Below are positions 1 to 8,189 of a stretch of 14,081 bases of DNA, piece after piece. This stretch comes from Apophysomyces variabilis (lineage: Eukaryota > Mucoromycota > Mucoromycetes > Mucorales > Mucoraceae). Location of the stretch: assembly GCA_002749535.1 (NCBI GenBank), contig MZZL01000407.1:1-14081 (forward strand), given 5' to 3'. Both the position numbers and the translations under genes were made by a program. Under the pieces are notes generated by a model. It had not been told where the DNA came from. It saw only the letters and a list, made by a program, of their open reading frames with translations, and searched no databases. The first letter of the stretch is position 1; the number at the start of each line of letters is the position of its first letter.

Positions 1-197
1 AAATTCTATACAGTGAAGAAAAACAAAGAAGAGAAATGGAAATTTTTGGGGGTTAGGAAAAGGACAGCAAATGAAAAAAGTAAACAAGGAGAAACAAAAC
101 AAGAGACTCAAGAGGGGGAAGAGAGCAAAAAATATAGGAATACGGAAGAAAAAAAAAGTGACTACCCTAAAGAAGCAGGGTTTCCAAACTTGACTGT
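1..197. other. Purine-rich sequence downstream of the transposase gene
   Basis: This stretch follows the stop codon of the transposase (minus strand). It is strongly A/G-rich on the plus strand. A 62-codon plus-strand frame runs through it but is Lys/Glu low-complexity with no recognisable domain, so I do not call it a gene. No CACTG/CACTA terminus and no CTACTTTCAGTG subterminal repeat is visible here. The left end of the transposon should therefore lie beyond the window. Confidence 0.5.
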
Positions 198-3100
198 CTA
201 GTTCATCTTGCCATAAGGCCAAACGATGTGGAAGTGGTTGTTCGAATCAAGGCTTTGCACCAGTCCAGCTGTGCTTGTCAATCCATTAACGTCAACCACC
301 CTCAAGACCCCCCTGTCAGACGTGGTTCTGGAAAGCACCGGGAAGTGATTGCTTTGCTGATTCACGTTCTTATAGAAACGGACAACTGCAAGANCGACGT
401 GGAAGCGGTTGTTCGAATCAAGGCTTTGCACCAGTCCAGCTGTGCTTGTCAATCCATTAACGTCAACCACCCTCAAGACCCCCCTGTCAGACGTGGTTCT
501 GGAAAGCACCGGGAAGTGATTGCTTTGCTGATTCACGTTCTTATAGAAACGGACAACTGCAAGAATTCGTCTGTCTCCCTGATGCTGGTGGTATACATAG
601 AACTGAGTCTCCCAAGGAACATCTCGCGAATCTCACGGCCAGCGTTGCTAAGGCAANCGGACAACTGCAAGAATTCGTCTGTCTCCCTGATGCTGGTGGT
701 ATACATAGAACTGAGTCTCCCAAGGAACATCTCGCGAATCTCACGGCCAGCGTTGCTAAGGCAATCAAGTTCAGACCTGTAAATTGCCCATCCAATAACA
801 TACAACTGAAACTTACGTTATCCTGGCGATTTCATACAACGCCAACGAATTGCATCGGCTAGAGTCGTGGTGGTTATCATGAAGCTTGCTAGAATAAACA
901 CAACTGTCCTTCCACACATGGCCTGACGCAAGAAACTGGGAATGCAGTTCTGGAATGACGCTGCGGGGAGTTGCTGCAGATGTGAATTTGCCTTGGCCGA
1001 TCCAGAAAGCAGCGAGCAGATTGCGGAATGTATGCCCGTTAACGCCAACGGCTCCTTGGAAGTTTTGCACGTCGGTTTCTTTATAGTAAGGCTTCCAGAT
1101 TTGAGGTTCGGTTGAACCTAGTCTTGCAGCAAGATATGAGAGCTCATCATACGCTACAGTTTCCTGCAGTTGTGGATGAACCCTCTCCAAGAAGTGGAAG
1201 GCGGCGATTCTCTTCACGATGTTGCTGGCGTTGGTTCCTGGTGCTGACATGGAACGGATCATTTTCTTATACAAACCGTTAGTGCGTTCCATACACCTTG
1301 CAGAGATNCGGCTCCTTGGAAGTTTTGCACGTCGGTTTCTTTATGGTAAGGCTTCCAGATTTGAGGTTCGGTTGAACCTAGTCTTGCAGCAAGATATGAG
1401 AGCTCATCGTACGCTACAGTTTCCTGCAGTTGTGGATGAACCCTCTCTAAGAAGCGGAAGGCGGCGATTCTCTTCACGATGTTGCTGGCGTTGGTTCCTG
1501 GTGCTGACATGGAACGGATCATTTTCTTATACAAACCGTTAGTGCGTTCCATATACCTTGCAGAGATTGCACGGAGAGGACCAAGGTTGCGCATAGTGGA
1601 AGCGATGTGGCAAAGGTAATGCTGGGTAATGGTAAACACTGGAGGCTTGAGAGTGGCATTGTTGTTACTGTACTTTTGAAGCAAGAAAGTTTGCCAGTTT
1701 GCAATGTTCCTTACAAAAGTAAAAGGTCAGTTTATGTTTTTATATCTTTTGTATTACTTACCTCTCAATAACATCCATGTCTGAATCAGTGTACATCCAC
1801 TGCAGACACAACTGGCAAGCGACAACAAGATCCATCACAGCTTTACGGGTCTCTTCTTCTTCCAAACCTTCCACTACCACCGTCGGCACAGCGTACAACA
1901 AAAAGTCCAGCCAATCAACCGCCCTGTAATGGCCCGTGTTTGTTGCAATGTTTTTCCAACGGCCTTGGAACGTAACAGGGATTGTTTGATGGGATCGTTC
2001 TATGGCCTCACCAATTGCACGGCATGTATTTCGATTCTTGAGAGTGAATGGATACCGTGCAATGATGTTCCCATGCTTATCCAGTTTGTTGCAACCGAAC
2101 TTCTTCTTGTCATTTATGAGCATGCTCCAAAGCAATCTTCCTAATCCATGTCCCAACAGATGCATCTCATCCAAACCAAAGAAATATGCACCTGTGAACG
2201 TGCTCAACGATGTGAATGGAACTGGTGCTTTGATACCTTGTTCCTGTTAAGCGTAAGTAATAATTGAAAAAGTTTTTTAGTATATAACGTATGACTTGTG
2301 ATAGGATCCATCTCACATACCGTATCGCCTTGAGCAAATTGTTCCCGTGGACGTCTTTGGAAGGGTAGAGACAGATCAGGGATGAAGTACATACCGCTGG
2401 TTTTTTCTCCTCTGATGAGGCACTGCCGGCAACCATAGTAAGAGGAAAAGCTGGTATGGTTGCAGAGGCTGGCAACCGCAGGGATGTCACCAGTGGCGAG
2501 AAGTAAATGGACTTTTGCGGCAATCTCACTACCATCAGGAGTTTTAACGACCAAGCCATTGCGTTCAAGGTCTTGCAGCTCATGAAGGAACGGCCGAAGA
2601 AAGGACCAGATACTCTTTGGGGCGCTTGGACCTGGCGTGATGCCCAACTGAAGCATGTTGCGGTTCTCATAGCTGAAAAGGCAAGGCAACTTGATTAGTT
2701 TCGTCATGCAAATTTGTTTAACGTTACCGTTCAGAGGGGTCAAAGTTGAGAACCACCAGGTGCATTATCGTCAATGAGGTGTTGCTGCTATTAAAAGGTT
2801 GGAAACCGTCGACATATAAGGAGAGACCGATGTCGTAGCTTCCCCTCAATAGCTGCTTCTCATTACGCAGTGATTCGTACACTTGGCCGTCAAAGAAGTC
2901 CATATATGTTCCGTCGGCATGCTCACGCGAATGGCGGTAGGAGAGCAACTTACAAGTTTCCTCATCGCCCAGCATGAGGGCAAGCTGCTCAGCAACCGGA
3001 AGCATGGTCATGCTTTGCACTGGCTTCTTAATGACCTCGCCATTCGACTGACGTTTATTCGACTCTGTATAACGCGCTTTGCTGCAGTGTGGACACTTCG

Positions 3101-3948
3101 TCATGTCATCATGGCTCATATACAGAACGCAACCTTCTGGACAAACGTCGTATATGTTTGGCTCAACGTGATAAGCGTCCTTTACCAATTGTTCAGACAA
3201 ATGATAGCTCAGAAGTGGTGAATGCGTCATGCTTCGATCTATGTCCATTGGTAAGAATATTTAAACAGAATTAGAAAAAGACACACGTACCTGATTGCAC
3301 AACGTTTAGGAATTCGTTGAAGATCTTTACAATATCATTGTATGCTTTACGCGAAACGTTGGACGAAACTGCTGTCTTGAACAGCTTTACGCTGAAGCAT
3401 TCCGTATGGGTCCATTGAGCAGTGCGTTTATACTCGATTACGCGGGGACGATTCTTGACCGATTCTGCATAGAGTTCTATGGGATCGAAGTAATGGTCGA
3501 CTATTGCATCTTTTAGTAAGATACCACTGCTGTCAGTCTACTTACAATTATCGGTTTCTATTGCTCTCTCTATTTCATCAAGAACTTCAGACGGAAAGTT
3601 GATGCAATTGCCTTCTTCAGTTTCTGATTCATTAGATGAAGTCTCATCATCTAAATGATCATCCGCCAGAGTGTCCAAGGCTTGAATCCGTTCGATTAAT
3701 GCGGTGTGATCATCGTCAATGTCTTCAGTGTAGCTGTCAACATCCTATATGGAAACCAAAGCAAGGTTAGTACATATTATGACTGATCGGCATATACTAC
3801 TTACCATAGATTCATCGTTGATGGAAACAAGCCTGATCAGATCCTTTTCATGCTTTATGAAATATGCTTTCAGATGACGGTTGTATTTGTTTTTGTTGGT
3901 AAAGGTAATTTTGCAAGTGTTGCATGTAGTGATAGTTGGGAGGGTCAT
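198..3948 (-). CDS. Tnp2-like CACTA transposase, eight exons, probable late frameshift
   Basis: Cut-and-paste transposase of a CACTA element, expected to act in the nucleus on the element ends. Exons (minus strand): 3805-3948, 3546-3744, 3291-3509, 2728-3238, 2321-2672, 1762-2243, 817-1709, 198-776. All introns are GT-AG, 36-77 nt, and phases match at every junction; about 946 residues once the three assembly duplications are discounted. Domains: a C2H2-like finger (CNTC then H-X7-H, residues 9-33); an acidic stretch (about 49-110); a Cys4 knuckle (CPEGC and CPHC, about 220-239); the Tnp2 core with LYVDG (Asp about 331), ITPGP, ATGDIPA (Asp about 420), CRQC and GLDEMHLLGHGL (about 499-509); C-terminal VWPYGKMN. 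The two Asp residues are my candidates for the DDE-type catalytic pair. In the last exon the family-like frame (VPWETQFYVYHQ onward) opens only below 740, after a TGA, one base out of phase with the splice. The start at 3948 rather than 3972 is chosen by closeness to the finger. Confidence 0.85.
224..564. repeat. Assembly duplication around the N at 394
   Basis: Positions 224-393 and 395-564 are the same 170 bases with two differences, both transitions (227/398 and 235/406), separated by a single N. Keeping one copy leaves the transposase frame unchanged, since 171 is a multiple of three. This looks like two overlapping contigs placed end to end with a placeholder N. Confidence 0.9.
550..764. 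repeat. Assembly duplication around the N at 657
   Basis: Positions 550-656 and 658-764 are the same 107 bases with no difference that I can see, separated by one N. The first copy overlaps the end of the 224-564 duplication by 15 bases. The pattern is the same as at the other two Ns and is best read as an unmerged overlap within the last transposase exon. Confidence 0.9.
1049..1567. repeat. Assembly duplication around the N at 1308
   Basis: Positions 1049-1307 and 1309-1567 are 259-base copies with five differences, all transitions, around one N. Copy plus N is 260 bases, so its presence breaks the transposase frame. Removing one copy gives exon 817-1709 exactly the phase needed by both flanking introns. 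That is strong internal evidence that the duplication is artificial. The transitions may be allelic, or may come from two copies of the element. Confidence 0.9.
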
Positions 3949-4021
3949 GGTAGATAGGTACAGTAATCTCAAGAAAAAAAAATAAAGGTAAGATACAAGA
4001 AATGATTAAAACAAAGAGGGC

Positions 4022-4030
4022 TTATATATA
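4022..4030 (-). promoter_or_regulatory. TATA-like box for the transposase gene
   Basis: On the minus strand the sequence reads TATATATAA, about 75 bases upstream of the ATG at 3948. Spacing and sequence suit a fungal TATA element. No transcript evidence is available. Confidence 0.4.
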
Positions 4031-4057
4031 TGCATTTATTGTAGGAAGATTTTTTTA

Positions 4058-4139
4058 AACAAGACATCAAATCTATGTTAGATAAGATGATCATTCTTGA
4101 ACAAGACATCAGATCTAGGTTGGATAAGGTGATCGTTGT
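4058..4139. repeat. 42-bp tandem direct repeat in the divergent promoter
   Basis: Two adjacent imperfect copies begin with AACAAGACATC at 4058 and 4100. They share the pattern ACAAGACATC-ATCTA-GTT-GATAAG-TGATC with a few transitions between them. The repeat starts about 110 bases upstream of the transposase ATG. It could be a pair of binding sites for the element's own proteins or simply a tandem duplication. Confidence 0.7.
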
Positions 4140-4579
4140 ATAATAGCATTATGGAATGATGGATCGATTGCACCATCTTTGGACATTGAAAGATCTACTT
4201 GCAGTGTATTGCCTATGCTGCGTGTGTAACAAAAAGCAATTACTGATTTTGATACCGCCATCATCTATCTCTGCCTGTGCCTCCGACAGATCGCTTTTCT
4301 ATATTTGGAACGTCATCAATGTAGTACGACCAACAGCATCTATGAACAACTGACAAACGCGGTCTTTCATCATCGTTTGCCATCTTTTCTTGTTGATAAT
4401 CATCTCTATCTCGTTAGATTTCCACCATCAGCCGTCATATCTTGCAATCATTTCAGCATTGTTCATTACGTTCAACTACGATCTTATTATAATCTCTTTG
4501 AATTGCGTGATTATCAATTACTTCATCATCAATCAGGGTTTGTATTGGCCACAACGTTTCGCAGATGATAGGAAGGCTA

Positions 4580-4592
4580 CATATATATATAG
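4580..4592 (+). promoter_or_regulatory. TATA-like box for the accessory gene
   Basis: CATATATATATAG lies about 67-79 bases upstream of the ATG at 4659. It is followed by a pyrimidine-rich tract (about 4629-4642) that could hold the transcription start. It mirrors the spacing of the TATA-like box on the opposite side of the divergent region. Confidence 0.4.
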
Positions 4593-4658
4593 CGAACAGT
4601 TAAGTGATTGTACTATATCTATTTATCATATCTCTTTTTTTTAAATTTTACAACTGAC

Positions 4659-5324
4659 ATGTCTACTACCGCTTCAAACAACAAACGCTCAAGGGAAGAT
4701 GTGGAATCCCGCATTGTAACCATGCTGATGGAGAAGTTGCGAGAGGAACTCCCTGACATGATAGAGGCTGCTGTGGAAAGGGCGTTCCAAAGACGCGAAG
4801 AAAATAGTGCAATTATGGCGAACAGTCAGCAATCGCTAGGTGTACCTGACATTAGCCTGGACAGCTGGTCAATCCCACCTATTGTCCGTGATATCCCTCC
4901 TTCACGGTGCATAAAGAATAACCACTGCTACATTCCTGAGGAAATAGACGACGCGGTAAAAGCATGGCTGGAAGGGAAGGACCGCAAGAAACAAGAGACG
5001 AAGGTTTCAGTTGTGAAGAGTCTGAGGTCCCTTATTTTTGCGCAGAACCCCACGCAACCGGCGCACGTTCTGCAAGCAATCTATGTACTGCTTGGAAAGA
5101 AGGCAACCGTCATCGTGGAGCAATTGGAGATGGCGTGCGGCTTCTCTGCCCGTGATAAGCCCTGGAGTTCGGTGCCTGCTGCCAAGCGTGAGCAGGCTTT
5201 CATGACGATGGAGCAAGTTGGGCTTCAAATGGGTGTGCCTTTGGACCTCTGCGAGAGTAATTGGGGAGCTACTTTTCTCATCACTCGCAGATGGGAAAAT
5301 GCTTACAATGCTGCAAAGAAGTAA
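4659..5324 (+). CDS. Accessory protein of the CACTA element, unknown family
   Basis: A 221-residue, single-exon frame; the start at 4659 follows the context AACTGAC and fits the TATA-like box. A longer in-frame start at 4608 would add a hydrophobic low-complexity leader and is less likely. I do not recognise the family. Visible: a basic N-terminus (NNKRSRED), a charged amphipathic helix with coiled-coil character (about residues 12-50), then a mainly helical C-terminal half with conserved-looking Trp residues (WSIPPI, KAWLEGKDRKK, KPWSSVP, ESNWGATF, RRWENAYNAAKK) and a KKATVIVEQLE segment. It has no zinc finger or signal peptide. It starts divergently from the transposase. CACTA elements usually pair Tnp2 with a small protein that binds subterminal repeats, so that role is the leading inference; homology is not shown. 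Its frame is intact, unlike its neighbour at 5518-6097. Confidence 0.8.
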   Translation: MSTTASNNKRSREDVESRIVTMLMEKLREELPDMIEAAVERAFQRREENSAIMANSQQSLGVPDISLDSWSIPPIVRDIPPSRCIKNNHCYIPEEIDDAVKAWLEGKDRKKQETKVSVVKSLRSLIFAQNPTQPAHVLQAIYVLLGKKATVIVEQLEMACGFSARDKPWSSVPAAKREQAFMTMEQVGLQMGVPLDLCESNWGATFLITRRWENAYNAAKK

Positions 5325-5351
5325 GACAGTTGATTTGAATTGTATGATTCG

Positions 5352-5357
5352 TTTATT
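5352..5357 (-). terminator. Possible polyadenylation signal for the 5518-6097 gene
   Basis: TTTATT on the plus strand is AATAAA on the minus strand. It lies about 160 bases beyond the stop of the minus-strand frame ending at 5518. The position suits a fungal 3' end; function is untested. Confidence 0.3.
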
Positions 5358-5505
5358 AAAGTTATTGTTAGGAAAAAGTCTGGAGTGAATGTAACAGCAG
5401 CTGATATTCTAGAGCAGACTTTTCTGTCTTTGCCGCTATAGTGCTGTGCAGAGGGAGGGGGAAGACAGGGCAGGCGTCACATAGATTAGATAGAAACAAA
5501 CAGCC

Positions 5506-5511
5506 AATAAA
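5506..5511 (+). terminator. Possible polyadenylation signal for the accessory gene
   Basis: AATAAA on the plus strand, about 180 bases after the stop at 5324 and just before the convergent minus-strand frame begins. Convergent 3' ends at 5352 and 5506 would make the two transcripts overlap slightly. Confidence 0.3.
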
Positions 5512-5517
5512 TGCCTT

Positions 5518-6097
5518 TTATTTTCCAATGACAAATTCGCGCCAGTCTTTTTTTAGTTGCGTACTCTTTTCTTTCACTTTGCTCACTTTTTCTGTTGCTT
5601 TACTTTTCTCTTGCCGTTGAAACTCCATTTCCCTTATAGCAAAATGCCTGTAAGTATTCAGTTCTTTTATTCTGTCCGCTAACATTCTATTATATAAAGG
5701 ACAGCTACTGTAATGCCATGTCACCTAAAGGTTCCAGCCTGTCATTCCGTTCTGCCTTTCCTTAAGGTCATATGTAAGACGCCGTCTTTCTGTACTATTC
5801 TTTCTCACTTGTATTATTACTTTAGCATTTGCTTTCCTAGGGTTTAAATCGTTGGCTCTACTTTTAACACGATTGCGTCATGTTTTTTACAAAGTAATCC
5901 GTTCAGGTAAATTAACTTTTCCTATCGGTCATCTTGTACTTACAGGTAAATTTAGCTTTTCAATTACATTTTCTTGCTGTCTATTCTACTGTAAGTCTTC
6001 TCTTATTCTTAACGGATAGTTGCTTACCTGTTTTTGCGCTCCTTTTTATTTTAGTCTTCAACCTCGTTGTTGTCTTTTTTACACTGGTAATAACCAT
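5518..6097 (-). pseudogene. Decayed small basic/coiled-coil gene of the CACTA element
   Basis: A minus-strand frame convergent with the accessory gene. Proposed exons are 6028-6097, beginning MVITSVKKTTTRLK, and 5518-5855, joined across a GTAAGC...GAG intron of 172 nt that keeps phase. The first exon and the join are tentative. The second exon is one continuous frame broken by a single in-frame TAG at 5725-5727, between GMTGWNL and VTWHYSS. The predicted protein is basic at the N-terminus. Its C-terminal half is a highly charged helix (LADRIKELN through EKVSKVKEKSTQLKKDW) of coiled-coil character, ending at 5518. I do not recognise the family. A basic region followed by a dimerising helix would suit a DNA-binding partner of the transposase, but this is inference. 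Alternatively the TAG is spliced out by an intron I could not identify. Confidence 0.4.
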
Positions 6098-6380
6098 GTC
6101 CGTATATCGGTATCACTTCTCACACACTTATTAGGCTGTCCTGTTCCCTGACTTCAGACTTATTGTTGTTTTTACATGCTCATCAATCGGTCAACGTTCA
6201 TATTTGTTTCACAGTTTAAGCATGTGGAAGCAACTGCGCGATCGTATATATTTATTAGTTGTTAAACCATTCTTTTAGTGTTAGGTAAGTATGGTAATGT
6301 AGGGATACACTAGATATATGTTTATTGTTAGTACAATTACTGGGGTCGGTTTATCCAATAAAAGCTATTATTTGCAATCA
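6098..6380. other. AT-rich spacer inside the CACTA element
   Basis: Lies between the decayed small gene and the subterminal array. I see no coding frame with a recognisable motif, no RNA gene and no clear repeat. It may contain the upstream region of the 5518-6097 gene. Confidence 0.4.
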
Positions 6381-6400
6381 CTACTTTTCACTGTTTTTCC

Positions 6401-6528
6401 CTACTTTCAGTGATCACTACTTTCAGTGATTTTTCCCTACTTTCAGTGATCCCTACTTTCAGTGGATTTTCCCTACCTGTACAAAAATAGGGATCACTGT
6501 TTTCAGTGTTTTTTCCCTACTTTCAGTG
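6401..6528. repeat. Subterminal repeat array of the CACTA element
   Basis: Five exact copies of CTACTTTCAGTG start at 6401, 6417, 6437, 6453 and 6517, mostly preceded by TTTTCC or ATC. Variant copies lie between and before them (from about 6381), including an inverted one near 6487-6497 (TAGGGATCACTG). Every unit ends in CAGTG, the same motif that ends many CACTA elements. In characterised CACTA transposons such subterminal repeats bind the accessory transposition protein. Here that role is inferred from position and spacing. Confidence 0.85.
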
Positions 6529-6546
6529 AACCCGGTTACTGTAGTG
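6529..6546 (-). repeat. Terminal sequence of the CACTA element
   Basis: Read on the minus strand the element begins CACTACAGTAACCGGGTT and runs straight into the subterminal array. The first C falls in the last base of the Asn codon of the interrupted helicase motif FIYN. The opposite terminus is outside the window, so the inverted repeat cannot be confirmed here. Confidence 0.7.
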
Positions 6547-6557
6547 TTATAAATGAA

Positions 6558-6581
6558 CGTTTTTCCACATCCTCCAGTACC
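6558..6581 (-). other. Walker A motif of the truncated PIF1-type helicase
   Basis: The residues GTGGCGKT precede FIYN and follow FNPDQTAAFCAII and NEDTLQRMFF, the usual run into the P-loop of Helitron helicases. The element end at 6546 lies directly behind FIYN, so all later helicase motifs are missing from this side. Confidence 0.9.
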
Positions 6582-7699
6582 TTCCGAAAAGAACATTCGT
6601 TGTAGGGTATCCTCATTTTCAACAGCAGCAATGATAGCGCAGAAAGCAGCAGTTTGATCAGGATTAAATTTCGCCATGCTATTATCTGCTTGTTGTTGTA
6701 AGTTGGTGATATTATGATCCAGCTGTTCAATGATTAGTGTATCTTGCAAGCGTGTGCGAAGGGATATAGAGCTGGATGAGGGTAATAGCGGCATTGAAGG
6801 GTAATCAGCAAGGCAACAGCCATGGTGGGAGAGGAGAAGATTTATGTACTGTAATGCCTCGTTTATACATGCTGATATGTCAGGTATCAAGTTCTGTCTA
6901 CAGTATTGTTGCTGATAATTTATGGACAAATCTTCTGCATACTTTCTCTATAGCTGCCCAGGATTGGTGGGATCACCAAACATCAAGATGATGACGAATA
7001 GATGAAGCAGATGGTGTCCAGATGTCACAGCACGGATTGCCTCCCTAAGACATCAGTCATATTCATTGTCACCATTAAGCAAACCAAGTGCTTCAGCTGC
7101 TGCATGGAAGGTAGGGTATTCTTGGCTATCAACGGTGCGCATATCCCTGAAAGACGTTTTCTTGGGTATATAGTGAAGAAGAATTCAGAGAGCAAAGCGT
7201 TCAGAGTTAGAAGGGGGTGCAAAATATACTCTACTAACCATATCCATGTGACGCGAACGCTTCTTCCACTGCCAGGAGGTCTTATTCCAAGTATAATGCT
7301 GAGGTATCTCGTGGTAACAGAATCTGTGAGCGTTTGTGTCAAGACTGAAGGCATGATAGGACAATAGATAGTAAATGTTAATTTATATTAAATTAGAGAT
7401 ATGAACAACTTATACATTGAGCTCAAAGTAAGCATCCAACATGGTCATATGGCTGGCTAAGTGCTCTTGCACCTCCTCTACTGGCTCACCTTCTTGGAAC
7501 ATGATGGTTCATTTCTCTTCCAGATGGAGGGCAAGTTGCTGAACAACAGGGTATCGTCTGAAAAGATGGAAATGGTATAACCTCCAAAAAGCTTCAGAGG
7601 CAGAGACATATCAGGCGTCTTGGTATAAGGATATTTCATCGATTGGCTGATTATTGCATGGTTGTTCCCAGTGGAGTGCGATCATTGCTCGGTTCTGAC

Positions 7700-7727
7700 C
7701 TTTATAAACGTACTTGTACAGGTACTT
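7700..7727 (-). other. Two-tyrosine motif of the Helitron Rep domain
   Basis: VKYLYKYVYKG matches the Helitron Rep motif that carries the paired catalytic tyrosines. It lies about 480 bases downstream of the HUH motif in the correct order. Confidence 0.8.
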
Positions 7728-8180
7728 TACAGCTCTAATGCTTGTGGCGATCTTAACATTGATATGAGCGTTGTACTTTGTACAGAGGTACAGATTATGT
7801 AGAACAACCCAGCGGTTATCTAGCTCTGGGGCATTCGATGATTGTTTAAATGTGCGGCTGCCATTTTGTCTCCTGTAGATTGGGTATCCATCTGTGGTAT
7901 TTGAAGTTTCTGTGGCAAATTCTTTTGGGTATCTTTTGGTACATTTACCGTTCTGCATACATGGTACTCATGGGTTCAGCAGTCTGCACGGTCCTAAACC
8001 AAACCTGTCAGCAAACATTGTCATCAAGAGAGTTTCTTATAATATACCATGCATCATCATTTTCATTACAGTTTGGTAAGCAGCAGGGTATCTATCAGGA
8101 TTGGGTATCTCTGCTGATACAATGGTATCATAGTCAGTAACAGTTCTAGGCTTATCCTTATCCTCGAGGATCAAGAGGAT

Positions 8181-8189
8181 ATGAGCATG
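8181..8189 (-). other. HUH motif of the Helitron Rep domain
   Basis: His-Ala-His within FQKRGLPHAHILLIL is the metal-binding HUH motif of rolling-circle Rep proteins. Both histidines are intact even though the gene is broken elsewhere. Confidence 0.9.

Larger units (their letters stand above)
3949..4658. promoter_or_regulatory. Divergent promoter region shared by transposase and accessory gene
   Basis: About 710 bases separate the two start codons, which point away from each other. The region is AT-rich with short pyrimidine tracts. It contains a TATA-like box for each gene and a 42-bp tandem repeat, listed separately. The short open frames inside it have no recognisable domain. Shared divergent control of transposase and accessory protein is inferred from the layout. 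Confidence 0.55.
1..6546 (-). mobile_element. CACTA (EnSpm)-type DNA transposon, left end outside the window
   Basis: Seen: a Tnp2-like transposase, a divergent accessory gene, a decayed third gene, a subterminal repeat array, and a terminus reading CACTACAGTAACCGG on the minus strand and ending at 6546. Beyond it the sequence switches within one codon to a Helitron helicase cut just after its Walker A motif (see the 6547-10469 entry), so 6546/6547 is an insertion boundary. Known: CACTA elements end in CACTA/CACTG, carry subterminal repeats, encode a Tnp2-family transposase often with a second DNA-binding protein, and make 2-3 bp target duplications. The flank is TTA (6547-6549), a candidate duplication, but the partner copy is off-window. 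Inferred: the element is younger than the Helitron because its transposase is nearly intact. One likely frameshift and the broken third gene make autonomy doubtful. Confidence 0.8.

Noticed and set aside
13..201. 62-codon plus-strand frame rich in Lys and Glu
   Set aside because: Product of a purine-rich tract; low complexity, no domain, and it lies just beyond the 3' end of the transposase.
228..782. 184-codon plus-strand frame across the N joints
   Set aside because: It is the antisense of the transposase last exon, lengthened by the duplicated segments.
4156..4644. Short plus-strand frames upstream of the accessory gene
   Set aside because: They are hydrophobic, mutually overlapping and without motifs, and lie in the divergent promoter and leader region.
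6401..6528. Possible CRISPR-like array
   Set aside because: Units are 12 bp with irregular spacing and no spacers of uniform length, and they sit at a transposon end next to introns-bearing eukaryotic genes.
7994..8047. In-frame TAA in the Rep domain as another nonsense mutation
   Set aside because: The TAA lies inside a phase-consistent 54-nt GT-AG intron whose removal joins MMHG to PCRLLNP as in the family.
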